Assembly (NCBI GenBank): GCA_026705765.1 | Contig: JAPPAB010000142.1 | Location: forward strand, 1-42,788 | DNA length: 42,788 nucleotides | Source: Gemmatimonadota bacterium | Lineage (GTDB): Bacteria > Latescibacterota > UBA2968 | Reading direction: 5' to 3' | Part shown: positions 24,208 to 33,708 of the stretch, one piece after another | Numbering within the stretch: the stretch's first letter is position 1 | How the letters are laid out: each line of letters begins with the position of its first letter | Notes under the pieces: generated by a model | Databases searched by the model: none | What the model was told of the DNA's origin: nothing | Seen by the model: only the letters and a program-made list of their open reading frames with translations | Made by a program: the position numbers and the translations under genes

Positions 24208-25278
24208 GTGCGTATTTTGAGCCGCTATGTCATCGTCCAATTTGCAATGCCCTTTGCTCTCAGCTTGCAGGCTTTTACGGTTGTTTTTGTCGTAATTGAT
24301 CTGGTAGATCGCCTCAGTTCGTTTATAGACCGCGAAGTCGGCCTGGGAACAATTCTATCTTATTATTTATGCTATTTGCCCTATATTGTCGTCCTCGTGC
24401 TTCCAATGGCGGTCTTGCTCGCGGGATTATTCTGTATGGGTGGGCTGATACAGCGTGGGGAATTGCTGGCAATGAAAAGCGCTGGCATAAGTCTTTATCA
24501 AGTCGTGATTCCATTGCAAATACTTGCCCTTGGAATCAGTATTTTGGCCGCTACAATGACCGATCAAGTCGTGCCGCGGGCAAACCGGGCGCGATCGAAA
24601 ATCGAGCAACCGCGTCGATCAGCGGTTGGGCCTCAGTCCATTCGCGTGCAAATTGCGCTGCGGGATACGGGCAGGCGCGTTTTGTCAATGAGAGAATACG
24701 ACGCCCAGGCCCTGAAAGGACGGCAGGTAATACTCGACAAATACGAAGGTGGGTCACTCGCAGAGCGCGTTCGCGCCGAAGAAATCGTTTGGGCCGCCGC
24801 AGAATGGCATTTTATGAATGGAGATCGGCGTGTATTTTCAGATGGTAAAGAATTTTATCGCGCATTTCGCGTGTGGGCGGCAAAAGATGTAACACTAACG
24901 CCCGAAGACCTCGTACGCGACGTCGTGCCCGAAGACCAGATGACGTATTCGGAACTGACGGACTTTATCCATCGCAAATCGCGCAACGGCAGCCAAACAC
25001 TTCGAGAATCTGTGGCACTTCACATGCGTTTGGCATTTCCATTTGCGAACTTCGTGATCGCCCTTTTTGGCCTTCCCATCGCCTCTCGCATGCAGCGGAC
25101 GGGACGCCCCATCCAAATTGGCATGTGCTTGCTGATTTGCTTTGCATTTTACGGATGCATTCAACTCGGACGCGCCATGGGTTGGAACGATGTGCTATCT
25201 CCTGCCTGGGGTGCCTGGGGGGCAAATGCGATCTTTGGCGCGATTGGGATTATCACCCTTCTCACAACGCGCAAATAG
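24208..25278 (+). CDS. lptG: LptF/LptG family LPS export permease (second of pair)
   Basis: 356-residue partner permease of the same family. The start is GTG at 24208 (first residues MRILSRYVIVQF), two bases after the previous stop and behind AAGGAG; a longer in-frame opening at 24121 would overlap the first gene and adds non-family residues. It has three N-terminal membrane helices with PMAVLLAGLFCMGGLIQRGELLAMKSAGIS (shown here as its first half PMAVLLAGLF), a periplasmic jellyroll, then FALVI-like helices with GLPIASRMQRTGRP. The pair indicates an LPS-type outer membrane, matching the sprA, TonB-receptor and DUF5916 genes. No lptB is in view. Confidence 0.92.
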   Translation: MRILSRYVIVQFAMPFALSLQAFTVVFVVIDLVDRLSSFIDREVGLGTILSYYLCYLPYIVVLVLPMAVLLAGLFCMGGLIQRGELLAMKSAGISLYQVVIPLQILALGISILAATMTDQVVPRANRARSKIEQPRRSAVGPQSIRVQIALRDTGRRVLSMREYDAQALKGRQVILDKYEGGSLAERVRAEEIVWAAAEWHFMNGDRRVFSDGKEFYRAFRVWAAKDVTLTPEDLVRDVVPEDQMTYSELTDFIHRKSRNGSQTLRESVALHMRLAFPFANFVIALFGLPIASRMQRTGRPIQIGMCLLICFAFYGCIQLGRAMGWNDVLSPAWGAWGANAIFGAIGIITLLTTRK

Positions 25279-25305
25279 TTAACACCTTAACATTCGAGGA
25301 TCCAC

Positions 25306-26757
25306 ATGAAATACAATATTCTCCTGATGATCTCCGATCAGCACAGCAAATATCACATTGGTGCTTATGGCGATCCCCTCGTGCGCACGCCCCACCTCGA
25401 CCAGCTAACAGAAAACGGTATGCGCTTCACAAGCGCGTATTGTGCCTCACCTGTTTGCGTGCCCAGCCGCATGTCATTTATGACGTGTCGCATGCCTTCG
25501 GCCAATCGCGTGTGGAACAACAATCACCTGCTGCATTCGGGGATTCCCACCTGGGCACACGCCATGGGACTCGTCGGATATGAAACATCGCTTATTGGGC
25601 GGATGCACTTCAACGGACACGACCAGCGACACGGCTTTGAAAATCGCCCCTTCGGCGAATACGGTGCCACACATCCGGGCGCAAACAGGCAGGGCGCGCC
25701 CCTCTTCAAAAGCATTTCAACGGCGACCACCGGGCAAAATCGCACGGCTGTCGAAGTTGCTGGACGAGGATATGGCTCATACCACGTTTTTGACGAAATG
25801 GTCGCGGAAAGAACCAGTGCATATCTGCGCGACAAAGCGAAAAATCCCGGCGACCGCCCCTTTGCTGCCGTAGCGGGATTTCTTTTACCTCACTGCCCCT
25901 TCATCGCACACAAAGAGCTTTTTGATTATTATTACGACCGCGTCGATATCCCCCAACACACGCCCAATGAACCCGCAGCCATTCGCAAATTCAAACAGCT
26001 TCGCGGCCTCTATCCCCCCCTCGACGAAGAACGCATTCGCGTTGCCCGCGCCGCTTATTTTGGCATGTGTGAATACCTCGACATACAAATCGGGCGCATC
26101 CTTCAGACCCTGCGAGAAACGGGCCTCGACCGCAATACGCTGGTCATTTACTGCTCGGACCACGGCGAGATGGCCGGAGAACACGGCTGCTGGTGGAAAA
26201 GCAGTTACTACGAAGGATCTGTGGGCGTTCCCCTCATCGCAAGCCTTCCAGGCGTGATCGCACCAAACGCGGAAACCAACCAGATATGTAATCTGATGGA
26301 CATTGGTCCCACACTCCTCGACATGGCAGATGGAGATCCCATGCCGGACATTTGCGGACACTCGCTCTGGCCGCTGCTTATGGGGCGAGATGATAGCGAT
26401 CACCCCAATGAAACATTCAGTGAGCACCTGGGGATAGAACGCACACCCTCGTGTATGATTCGAACGGGTCCCTGGAAATGTTACACATATCACGACGATA
26501 CCGCGCCCGTCCTCTACAACCTCGAAGACGATCCCGATGAAATGCACAATCTGGGCAGCGATCCCAATTATGAACACATCCGCGACCACCTCATATCCCG
26601 CATTTTTGAACACTGGGATCCGGAGTATGTACTTAGAGAATGCGCGGATATCGATCGCGATATACGCCTGATTACCCGCTGGGGACAGACCATTCAACCC
26701 GCCTTGCCCGACAGCGTTCCGGTACCCGATGGCGCCGAAGATATTGAATGTCTGTGA
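25306..26757 (+). CDS. Sulfatase family hydrolase
   Basis: 483-residue arylsulfatase-superfamily enzyme. The modification motif is C51-V-P-S-R-M-S-F-M-T, so Cys51 would be oxidised to formylglycine. Metal-site elements are D11 in ISDQHS and the D-H pair in YCSDHGEMAGEHG. The SDQH form is like choline sulfatases and phosphonate monoester hydrolases rather than polysaccharide sulfatases. There is no signal peptide, so it is probably cytoplasmic. GAGG lies upstream of the ATG. It is 27 bases after lptG and may be co-transcribed, though a functional link is not evident. Whether it hydrolyses sulfate or phosphate esters is open. Confidence 0.93.
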   Translation: MKYNILLMISDQHSKYHIGAYGDPLVRTPHLDQLTENGMRFTSAYCASPVCVPSRMSFMTCRMPSANRVWNNNHLLHSGIPTWAHAMGLVGYETSLIGRMHFNGHDQRHGFENRPFGEYGATHPGANRQGAPLFKSISTATTGQNRTAVEVAGRGYGSYHVFDEMVAERTSAYLRDKAKNPGDRPFAAVAGFLLPHCPFIAHKELFDYYYDRVDIPQHTPNEPAAIRKFKQLRGLYPPLDEERIRVARAAYFGMCEYLDIQIGRILQTLRETGLDRNTLVIYCSDHGEMAGEHGCWWKSSYYEGSVGVPLIASLPGVIAPNAETNQICNLMDIGPTLLDMADGDPMPDICGHSLWPLLMGRDDSDHPNETFSEHLGIERTPSCMIRTGPWKCYTYHDDTAPVLYNLEDDPDEMHNLGSDPNYEHIRDHLISRIFEHWDPEYVLRECADIDRDIRLITRWGQTIQPALPDSVPVPDGAEDIECL

Positions 26758-26888
26758 CGCTAACCGCTAATCGCTTGTGTTTTTAAGTGACAAATGACTC
26801 TTTTTTACTTTACTTTAACACCCCCAAATTATCCGTTGTCGCATTTGACTGAATAGTTCTTCGAGCTATTTTTACAGAGGACACATTT

Positions 26889-29696
26889 ATGCAACGCAAG
26901 TTTTTAATCCCAACCATATTTGTCATTGTCATCGGGTTCGCGTGGTTATCATCCTATTATACCGACTGGCTGTGGTTCTCGAGCCTCGATTTTCAGGCTG
27001 TCTTCTGGACCACCCTGAAAGCGCGTTTCCTATCCGGTATATTTTACGGTCTGATTGCCGCTGTGGTCATTGGTATCAACCTCCATTATGTCGGCCGATT
27101 CACCCGCTCCGCGCTCGAATTAGACGCCTCACTTTACGAAGATGAAATGCCCGGCGCAAGTCTGCTGCGCTCAAATACCGGCTATCTGTTAATCGCCGCT
27201 GTACTCGTCCTCATTATGGGCAATGTCGGCTCCTCCCAGTGGCCCACCCTGTTGCGTTACTGGTACGGCGGATCATTTGGTACTTCCGACCCCATTTTTG
27301 CGCGCGACGTTGGGTTTTATGTCTTTGATTTGCCCTTTTACCAGTTTACAGTCGGTTTTCTCATCGGCACGGTAATCGTATCAGCCCTTGCATCAGGGGT
27401 TATTTACATGGCCACAGGCGGTATTCGCTTGCAGGAACGCATTCAAGTCATGCCGCGCCCCGTAGCACACCTGTCTGCCCTTGCCGGGCTATTCTTGCTG
27501 TTTTCCGCTATCAATTATTACCTCAAAATCTACGGCTTACTCTATTCTCCGGGCGACGTCTTTTTTGGCGCGGGATTCGTAGATGTCAACGTCCAACGCT
27601 GGATATATTGGATCCTCATCATTGCCTTTGTCGCAACGGGCATCATGCTCTTGCGAAATATCAAAGCACGTGAAGCGCGCCCGCTCCTCATCGGTGTTGG
27701 CGTCTTTCTCGTCGGGACCATAGGACTGGGCAGTATCCCGGGCGCAATTGTTCAAAAACTCATCGTAGATCCCACCGAACTCCAGCGCGAAACCCCCTAC
27801 ATCAAAAACAACATCGAATTCACGCGAAAAGCGTACGCCCTCGACAGGATTTCGGAACAACCCTTTGAAGCATCCGAGAACCTCACCGCAGAGGATATTG
27901 CCGCCAATCCTTTGACCATTCGCAACATCCGCATCTGGGATGAGCGCCCAATGGTACAAACCTATCAGCAGGTTCAGGAAATTCGTCCCTATTATGTCTT
28001 TCCCAGCGTTGATGTTGACCGCTACACTGTGGACGGCGTATATCGACAAGTCATGCTTTCTGGACGCGAACTCGACACCAATCGCCTGCCTGCTCAGGCG
28101 CGCAACTGGGTCAATGAAACCCTGCAATACACACACGGATACGGGGTTGCCATGAGCCCGGTTACCCACGTCACGCCCGAGGGTTTGCCCGCGTTTATGA
28201 TCAAAGATATTCCCCCGGTGTCCGACGCGGCAGAGCTACAAATCTCCCGACCTGAAATCTACTATGGCGAACGCACCTATGGCAACGTGGTCGTCAAAAC
28301 CAGCGCCGAAGAATTTGACTATCCCCAGCGCGATGGCAATGCGTTTACCACCTACGAAGGCAATGGCGGGGTGCCCATGGGCAGTTTCATCAACCGCCTG
28401 GCATTTACCATTCGCATGATGGATCCCAACCTGCTCTTGAGTACCTACATCTTACCTGAGAGCAAAATTATGTACCACCGGCAGATCGCCCAACGCGCAC
28501 GCGAGATCGCGCCTTTCCTCTTCTTCGACTCCGACCCCTATCTCGTTATCTCTGAAGGCCGTCTGTACTGGATCTTAGATGCGTACACGACCACCAACAT
28601 GTATCCCTATTCCAAACGCATGGGAAGGTCGCAGATCAACTACATCCGCAATTCGGTCAAAGTCGTTATGGATGCCTATCACGGTTCTGTCACCTTTTAT
28701 CAGGCAGAAGATGAACCCGTGATTGCCGCTTATGCCGCGATATTCCCCACCCTGTTCAAATCAATTGACACCATGCCTGCAGATTTGCGCGCCCATGTGC
28801 GCTATCCCGTTGACCTCTTCCGCATTCAAGCGACGATGTATCGCGAATATCACATGCAGGAAGTGCAGGTGTTTTACAACCAGGAAGACCTGTGGGAAAT
28901 CCCAAATGAGATCTACGGCCAAAACGACCGCACACAACCGATGGAACCGTATTATATCATCGTCAAATTTCCCGGTGAAGAACGCGAGGAATTTCTTCTG
29001 CTCGTGCCCTTCACACCCGCCCAAAAGGACAACATGATCGGCTGGCTTGCCGCGCGATGCGACGGGGAAAACTACGGTGACTTGCTGGTCTATCTCCTGC
29101 CCAAAGAAAAACTCATCTTCGGTCCGATGCAACTCGAAGCCCGCATCGATCAGCAGCCAGATATATCGAGCCAACTCACCCTGTGGGGACAGGGCGGCTC
29201 CGAAGTCATTCGCGGCAACCTTTTGGCCGTACCCATCGAATCATCTTTCCTGTACGTTGAACCCATCTACCTGCAAGCCCGCCAGGAATCCAATCAATTG
29301 CCACAACAGGGTTTCGAAGGCGAAGGCGGTGGACAGCCCCAGCAAGGACAACCACCGCGTCAACTCCAGCAAAGCACAGCCATCCCCGAACTCAAGCAAG
29401 TGATCGTCGCATTTGGCGGGCAAGTCATCATGCGCGATACATTTGAACAGGCACTCAACGAACTGTTTGGCTCTGATGCGGGGAAAACCCTGGGGACTTC
29501 AAGTTCCGAAGAAACATTCGAGACCACATCAGAACAACCCGCTGAACGCACCGCGGCAGATTTGGCATCAGAAGCAGATATGCAATTCCAGCGCGTGCGG
29601 GAATCGCTTCAAAAGTGGGATTGGACAACCGCGGGCGAAGCGATGAAACAGTTGGAACAGTCGATTCTCGAATTGAAAAAGACACTGGAGAAATAA
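26889..29696 (+). CDS. UPF0182 family large membrane protein
   Basis: 935-residue integral membrane protein of the UPF0182 (COG1615) family. Seven membrane segments lie within about residues 5-285 (IFVIVIGFAWLSSYY, LIAAVVIGINL, LLIAAVLVLIMG and so on), followed by a large extracytoplasmic region with the family blocks YIKNNIEFTRKAY, RNIRIWD, PEIYYGERTYG and RVPYLV-like DPYLVISEGRLYWILDAY. A Q/P-rich low-complexity linker is at about residues 800-830, followed by a helical, acidic tail. AGAGGA lies upstream of the ATG. The family is widespread but its function is not known. It is a single-gene unit with its own terminator. Confidence 0.95.
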   Translation: MQRKFLIPTIFVIVIGFAWLSSYYTDWLWFSSLDFQAVFWTTLKARFLSGIFYGLIAAVVIGINLHYVGRFTRSALELDASLYEDEMPGASLLRSNTGYLLIAAVLVLIMGNVGSSQWPTLLRYWYGGSFGTSDPIFARDVGFYVFDLPFYQFTVGFLIGTVIVSALASGVIYMATGGIRLQERIQVMPRPVAHLSALAGLFLLFSAINYYLKIYGLLYSPGDVFFGAGFVDVNVQRWIYWILIIAFVATGIMLLRNIKAREARPLLIGVGVFLVGTIGLGSIPGAIVQKLIVDPTELQRETPYIKNNIEFTRKAYALDRISEQPFEASENLTAEDIAANPLTIRNIRIWDERPMVQTYQQVQEIRPYYVFPSVDVDRYTVDGVYRQVMLSGRELDTNRLPAQARNWVNETLQYTHGYGVAMSPVTHVTPEGLPAFMIKDIPPVSDAAELQISRPEIYYGERTYGNVVVKTSAEEFDYPQRDGNAFTTYEGNGGVPMGSFINRLAFTIRMMDPNLLLSTYILPESKIMYHRQIAQRAREIAPFLFFDSDPYLVISEGRLYWILDAYTTTNMYPYSKRMGRSQINYIRNSVKVVMDAYHGSVTFYQAEDEPVIAAYAAIFPTLFKSIDTMPADLRAHVRYPVDLFRIQATMYREYHMQEVQVFYNQEDLWEIPNEIYGQNDRTQPMEPYYIIVKFPGEEREEFLLLVPFTPAQKDNMIGWLAARCDGENYGDLLVYLLPKEKLIFGPMQLEARIDQQPDISSQLTLWGQGGSEVIRGNLLAVPIESSFLYVEPIYLQARQESNQLPQQGFEGEGGGQPQQGQPPRQLQQSTAIPELKQVIVAFGGQVIMRDTFEQALNELFGSDAGKTLGTSSSEETFETTSEQPAERTAADLASEADMQFQRVRESLQKWDWTTAGEAMKQLEQSILELKKTLEK

Positions 29697-29722
29697 TTCC
29701 TCCAGTCCATTTCTCCCAATTC

Positions 29723-29764
29723 AAACATGGATAGACGAGATAATTCGGTCTATCCATGTTTTTT
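29723..29764 (+). terminator. Intrinsic terminator after the UPF0182 gene
   Basis: A perfect 14-bp stem, AAACATGGATAGAC with its complement, an 11-base loop, and a run of T residues through 29764. It starts 26 bases after the stop codon. Confidence 0.9.
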
Positions 29765-29787
29765 AGAACTTCATAGAAAGGAAAAAA

Positions 29788-30765
29788 ATGGCCGTAAAAG
29801 TAGGATTTATCGGAACTGGCGGCATATCGCGCCCCCACCGAAAACATTTGAAAAGTATGGATGACGTAGAAGTGGTGGCAATGTGTGACCTGGAAGAAGA
29901 CCGCGTCGCAAAAGCCGCCGAAGAATGGAATGCGACGGTCTATACAGATTACAAAACAATGCTCGAAAACGAAGAAATGGACGCGCTATACGTGTGCATT
30001 CCGCCCTTTGCACACGAAGATCAGGAAATCATGGCCGCCGAAAAAGGCATAGCCCTCTTCGTGGAAAAACCCGTATCTGTCACAATGGAAAAAGCCCGCG
30101 AAGTCGATGCGGCCATTCGCAAAAACAACGTCGTATCGTGCGTTGGATTTCAAGGACGCTATTTAGACATTATCGCACAGACAAAAGACCTGCTCAAAGA
30201 CCGCCCCGTTGGCATGGCGATGGGATACTGGATGGGAGGGATGCCGCAAGTGCCCTGGTGGCGACGCAAAGAAATGTCCGGCGGACAGGCCGTTGAGCAA
30301 ACCATTCACGTCACCGACATGGCGCGGTATCTCTTTGGCGACGTAAAATCCGTCTATGCGGCTGGACGTACGGGGCTGATGACCGATGTGCCCGACTACA
30401 ACATCGAAGACAGCAGCGCAGCCACGCTCGTTTTTGAAAACGGTCTGGCCGCCACCATCTTCTCCGCGTGTTTTCTATCGGGCGGGCGAGGCAGAGGCGG
30501 CATTGACATCTTCACCAAAGACATGAACATCGAATATCGCGAGCGCAGATCCATCACCATCATTCAAAATGGCAATTCAGAACGGGTCGAAGTGCAAAAC
30601 GATTACTGGCAAGACATGGACAATGACTTTATAGATGCCGTGCGCAAAGGCGACGACTCCGCACTCAAAACCACCTATGCCGATGCCGTCAAAACACAGG
30701 AAGTCGTCATGGCCGTAAACCGATCAATAGAAACGGGCGAAGTTGTTCAAATATCGGATATGTGA
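29788..30765 (+). CDS. Gfo/Idh/MocA family oxidoreductase
   Basis: 325-residue NAD(P)-dependent sugar/polyol dehydrogenase-like protein. The N-terminal Rossmann motif is GFIGTGGISRPH (6-17), the catalytic lysine lies in EKPVS (93-97), and the C-terminal domain contains EQTIHVTDMARYLFGD with the expected histidine. GAAAGGA precedes the ATG. It stops four bases before the end of the convergent FAD oxidase gene. Substrate unknown; relatives oxidise inositols, hexoses or amino sugars. It is isolated from the upstream gene by the terminator. Confidence 0.95.
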   Translation: MAVKVGFIGTGGISRPHRKHLKSMDDVEVVAMCDLEEDRVAKAAEEWNATVYTDYKTMLENEEMDALYVCIPPFAHEDQEIMAAEKGIALFVEKPVSVTMEKAREVDAAIRKNNVVSCVGFQGRYLDIIAQTKDLLKDRPVGMAMGYWMGGMPQVPWWRRKEMSGGQAVEQTIHVTDMARYLFGDVKSVYAAGRTGLMTDVPDYNIEDSSAATLVFENGLAATIFSACFLSGGRGRGGIDIFTKDMNIEYRERRSITIIQNGNSERVEVQNDYWQDMDNDFIDAVRKGDDSALKTTYADAVKTQEVVMAVNRSIETGEVVQISDM

Positions 30766-30769
30766 GGAA

Positions 30770-31909
30770 TCACTGTAAAAACCGCTCGAGGCGATATCGC
30801 CTCAAAAAATCTATTCGAGCACCATCCAAAATCTCAATCGCCGCACATTCGCCGATTAAAGGCGCAAGCGTAACCCCACTGTGTGTCACAGACAAATAGA
30901 GATTTGGAACCCGTTGGGAAAATCCGAGAATCGGGTGTCCGTCCTTTGGAATCGGCCGACGCCCGCGCCGTACCTCGCGCACGGGCACGCCTTCAATCGC
31001 AGGCAAAAAACGCGCCACCGCATCGACCACCCGCTGCACTTCTTCATCGTACTGCCCAAGCGAACCGCCATCGTACACCCGACCGTGCGCCCCGCCGTGA
31101 AGCATCACCGAACCATCGGGCAACTGCCTGAAATTGGTCTGCGGAGGACAATCGCGGGGCGAATGCACCACCGATGCATTTTCAAAAACAGGCGGCACAG
31201 GCTCTGTCAAAATCGTACATCCAAACGTGTAATACATCGGTACATCGATATCTGCCATTGCCGCAAGACTTGCCGTCTCTGCACCCCCGGCAAGCACGAC
31301 CGCATCACACGCAATCTCTCCCCTATCCGTCACCACAGCCGCTATATCCGGCCCCGAACGCGCCAGCCCTGTGACGTGTGTCCCAAAAAAAATATCCGCG
31401 TCCCATTCTCGCAACCGTTCAATACATGCTCCAACAACAACCCCTGTATCCGCGTGTCCCTCTATATCCGTATAAGAAGCTGCCGTCACAACGCCTGGCC
31501 TTAAACGCGGCTCTAATACTTTAACCTCTTCCCCATTCAGCAGACGGATGGGATATCCCCACGACTGCAAAACGCCTGCGCGTTCCACAATTTCTCGCGC
31601 CCCATCATCCGTAGAAGCCCACCGCAATTCACCGCCCCATGTCGCACTTTGAGGAATGCCCAATCGCTCGACAAATCGCGCCCACATATCCAACGAGCGT
31701 CGGTTGAAAAGGTGATAATGTCTGGGATTTTTGTCGCGCGCATTCATCCATGCAAAAGATACCGCGGTTGCTGGTTGAACTGCCGATTTCTTCCCAGGTT
31801 CACCCGCATCGATCAGCGTGACCTTTGCACCGCGTCTCGCCAAGTGAAACGCGATTGACGCCCCCACAATACCCGCACCAATCACAGCGATATTTGAAAA
31901 ATTGTTCAT
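30770..31909 (-). CDS. FAD-dependent oxidoreductase (DAO family)
   Basis: 379-residue D-amino-acid-oxidase/glycine-oxidase-type flavoenzyme. The FAD-binding motif is VIGAGIVGASIAFHLARRG (9-27), a second FAD-related segment is TVVVGAC-like with VVLAGGAETASL, and the C-terminal block is RRPIPKDGHPILGF then LYLSVTHSGVTLAPL, as in sarcosine and glycine oxidases. AAGGGA precedes the ATG at 31909. It may be read with the symporter upstream on the same strand, although a terminator lies between. It could oxidise an amino acid taken up by that transporter; this is inference. Confidence 0.95.
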   Translation of the reverse strand: MNNFSNIAVIGAGIVGASIAFHLARRGAKVTLIDAGEPGKKSAVQPATAVSFAWMNARDKNPRHYHLFNRRSLDMWARFVERLGIPQSATWGGELRWASTDDGAREIVERAGVLQSWGYPIRLLNGEEVKVLEPRLRPGVVTAASYTDIEGHADTGVVVGACIERLREWDADIFFGTHVTGLARSGPDIAAVVTDRGEIACDAVVLAGGAETASLAAMADIDVPMYYTFGCTILTEPVPPVFENASVVHSPRDCPPQTNFRQLPDGSVMLHGGAHGRVYDGGSLGQYDEEVQRVVDAVARFLPAIEGVPVREVRRGRRPIPKDGHPILGFSQRVPNLYLSVTHSGVTLAPLIGECAAIEILDGARIDFLRRYRLERFLQ

Positions 31910-31926
31910 TTCCCTTCACCATATAG

Positions 31927-31959
31927 AAAACGGGTTCCCCCCAAAGGCGAACCCGTTTT
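31927..31959 (-). terminator. Intrinsic terminator after the alanine symporter gene
   Basis: 11-bp inverted repeat AAAACGGGTTC/GAACCCGTTTT with an 11-base loop. Read on the minus strand it ends in TTTTC, 20 bases after the symporter stop and before the FAD oxidase start. Confidence 0.8.
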
Positions 31960-31978
31960 ATCTTACCTCACAATTCAA

Positions 31979-33520
31979 TTATTTATACACCGTCAACTCA
32001 CCCGCCTTGTAACGCCCCCAGTATTCTTTGAGCACTGCCTTGATCTGCGGGCTTAAGATAATGCCGCCGATAATATTCGGAAACGCCATGCCCAGGATCA
32101 TCGCATCGGAAAAATCGAGTACATTCTTTAATGCAGTGACCGAACCGATAAACACAAAACACACAAAAATAATGCGATACGCCAGAATGGATCTCAAACC
32201 AAAAAGATATTCCCACGCACGCTCGCCGTAATAAGACCAGGAGATCATCGTCGAATACGCAAAAAGCATCACCGCAAATGCGAGCACATAACGCGCTCCG
32301 GGAATAAACGAATCAAATGCCGCAGCCGTCATTTTGGCTCCTACGAGAGACCCGCTCTGTCCCTGAAACTCAGCCAACTGATACGCACCCGTAATCATAC
32401 AGACCAATGCCGTCATCGAACATATAATAACGGTGTCGATAAAAGGACCGATCATCGCAACCATACCTTCACGCGCGGGTTCATCGGTCTGCGCCGCTGC
32501 GTGGGCAAATGCCGCAGAACCCAGACCAGCCTCATTTGAAAAAGCCGCCCTGCGTACCCCCTGGACCAGAACTCCCAGGAAGCCACCATACATAGCTTCT
32601 GGCGTAAATGCCTGTGCAATAATATTCGCAATAAGCGCGGGCACTTCGGTAATATGCGACAGAATAATAAGGATAGACGTGAGAACATATAGTCCACACA
32701 TAAAGGGCACAATGCGCGATGTCACATTGCCAATGCGCTTAATACCACCAATAATCACAATAGCGACCAGCGATGCCAGAAAAAGCCCGATCACCCATTT
32801 ATATGTCTTAAATTCTTCGGCCACAGTGCCGAGAATTTCAACCGTCTGATTTGCCTGAAACATATTGCCGCCACCCAGAGAACCGCCAATCGTCAACAGG
32901 GCAAATATGACGGCAAATGTCCGTCCCAATGGTCTGAGACCTTTTCCTGAAAGACCGTGCTCCAGATAATACATCGGGCCACCCGACACGCGGCCATCGG
33001 GATGGATTTTTCTGTGCATAACCGCCAGCGTACAGGATGCCAGCTTTGAAGCCATACCAAAAAAGGCCGTGACGACCATCCAGAAAACAGCACCGGGACC
33101 ACCGGCACTCACAGCAATGGCAACGCCCGCAATATTCCCCAATCCCACCGTTGCAGACAGCGCACTGGTCAATGCCTTAAAATGCGAAATCTCACCCGGA
33201 TGATCGGGGTGATCATATCGCCCGCGAATCACATTGAGCGAATGCCTGAATCCGCGAAACGTGATCCAACCAAAATAAAAAGAGTAATAGATGCCCCCCC
33301 CGGTCAGCACAATAACTATCAGTGGTAAGCCCAAACCAAAATCAAAGAAAAAAACCGAAAACAGAAAATTGGCTGCAGCCCCCAGATGTTCATTTAATGC
33401 GGCGATAAATATCTGTATAGCGCCATCCGATTCACCCGACGCTGCCCCCTGTGCAAATGCATAACCGGCCATGAACAGACCCAGAAGCACGGTGAACAGA
33501 CAAAATTTTTTAGAAGACAT
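31979..33520 (-). CDS. Alanine/glycine:cation symporter (AGCS family)
   Basis: 513-residue sodium:amino-acid symporter. The family signature FKALTSALSATVGLGNIAGV followed by AVSAGGPGAVFWM is present, as are SGGPMYYLEHGL and the RAAFSNEAGLGSAAFAHAAA segment. About eleven membrane helices can be followed. The N-terminus carries a hydrophobic, possibly cleavable signal (LFTVLLGLFMAGYAFAQ), a feature seen in many marine AGCS proteins. AAAGGAGGG precedes the ATG. It has its own terminator. Likely substrates are alanine or glycine, with sodium as the driving ion. Confidence 0.97.
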   Translation of the reverse strand: MSSKKFCLFTVLLGLFMAGYAFAQGAASGESDGAIQIFIAALNEHLGAAANFLFSVFFFDFGLGLPLIVIVLTGGGIYYSFYFGWITFRGFRHSLNVIRGRYDHPDHPGEISHFKALTSALSATVGLGNIAGVAIAVSAGGPGAVFWMVVTAFFGMASKLASCTLAVMHRKIHPDGRVSGGPMYYLEHGLSGKGLRPLGRTFAVIFALLTIGGSLGGGNMFQANQTVEILGTVAEEFKTYKWVIGLFLASLVAIVIIGGIKRIGNVTSRIVPFMCGLYVLTSILIILSHITEVPALIANIIAQAFTPEAMYGGFLGVLVQGVRRAAFSNEAGLGSAAFAHAAAQTDEPAREGMVAMIGPFIDTVIICSMTALVCMITGAYQLAEFQGQSGSLVGAKMTAAAFDSFIPGARYVLAFAVMLFAYSTMISWSYYGERAWEYLFGLRSILAYRIIFVCFVFIGSVTALKNVLDFSDAMILGMAFPNIIGGIILSPQIKAVLKEYWGRYKAGELTVYK

Positions 33521-33598
33521 AGACCCTCCTTTGTATCTGATTTATACTCCCCAATGGAAAACGGCATGAGACCAATGAAAGCATAATACAAACAAATT

Positions 33599-33628
33599 GG
33601 AGGGATGTATAGCACTTTTACACCCTCC
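33599..33628. promoter_or_regulatory. Hairpin/inverted repeat in the symporter-SulP divergent region
   Basis: GGAGGG-A-TGTA pairs with TACA-CCCTCC, ten base pairs with a single bulged A and a 9-10-base loop. It lies 79 bases upstream of the symporter start and 80 bases upstream of the SulP start, almost midway. There is no T-run. Regulatory role is inferred from position. Confidence 0.4.
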
Positions 33629-33708
33629 GTGACTTTATCCTTGCACTTTCCCCTCGCGTTGAGCAGATTAAATATCCGGATAAAACAACCATACAATATG
33701 GAATACGC

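Noticed and set aside
25885-26697. Minus-strand open frame inside the sulfatase
   Set aside because: Antisense to a complete sulfatase with intact motifs; codon-mirroring artefact.
26845-26872. TTGACT-N16-TATTTT as a promoter for the UPF0182 gene
   Set aside because: Transcription would start at about 26879, inside the AGAGGA ribosome-binding site, leaving no usable leader. Not supported without start mapping.
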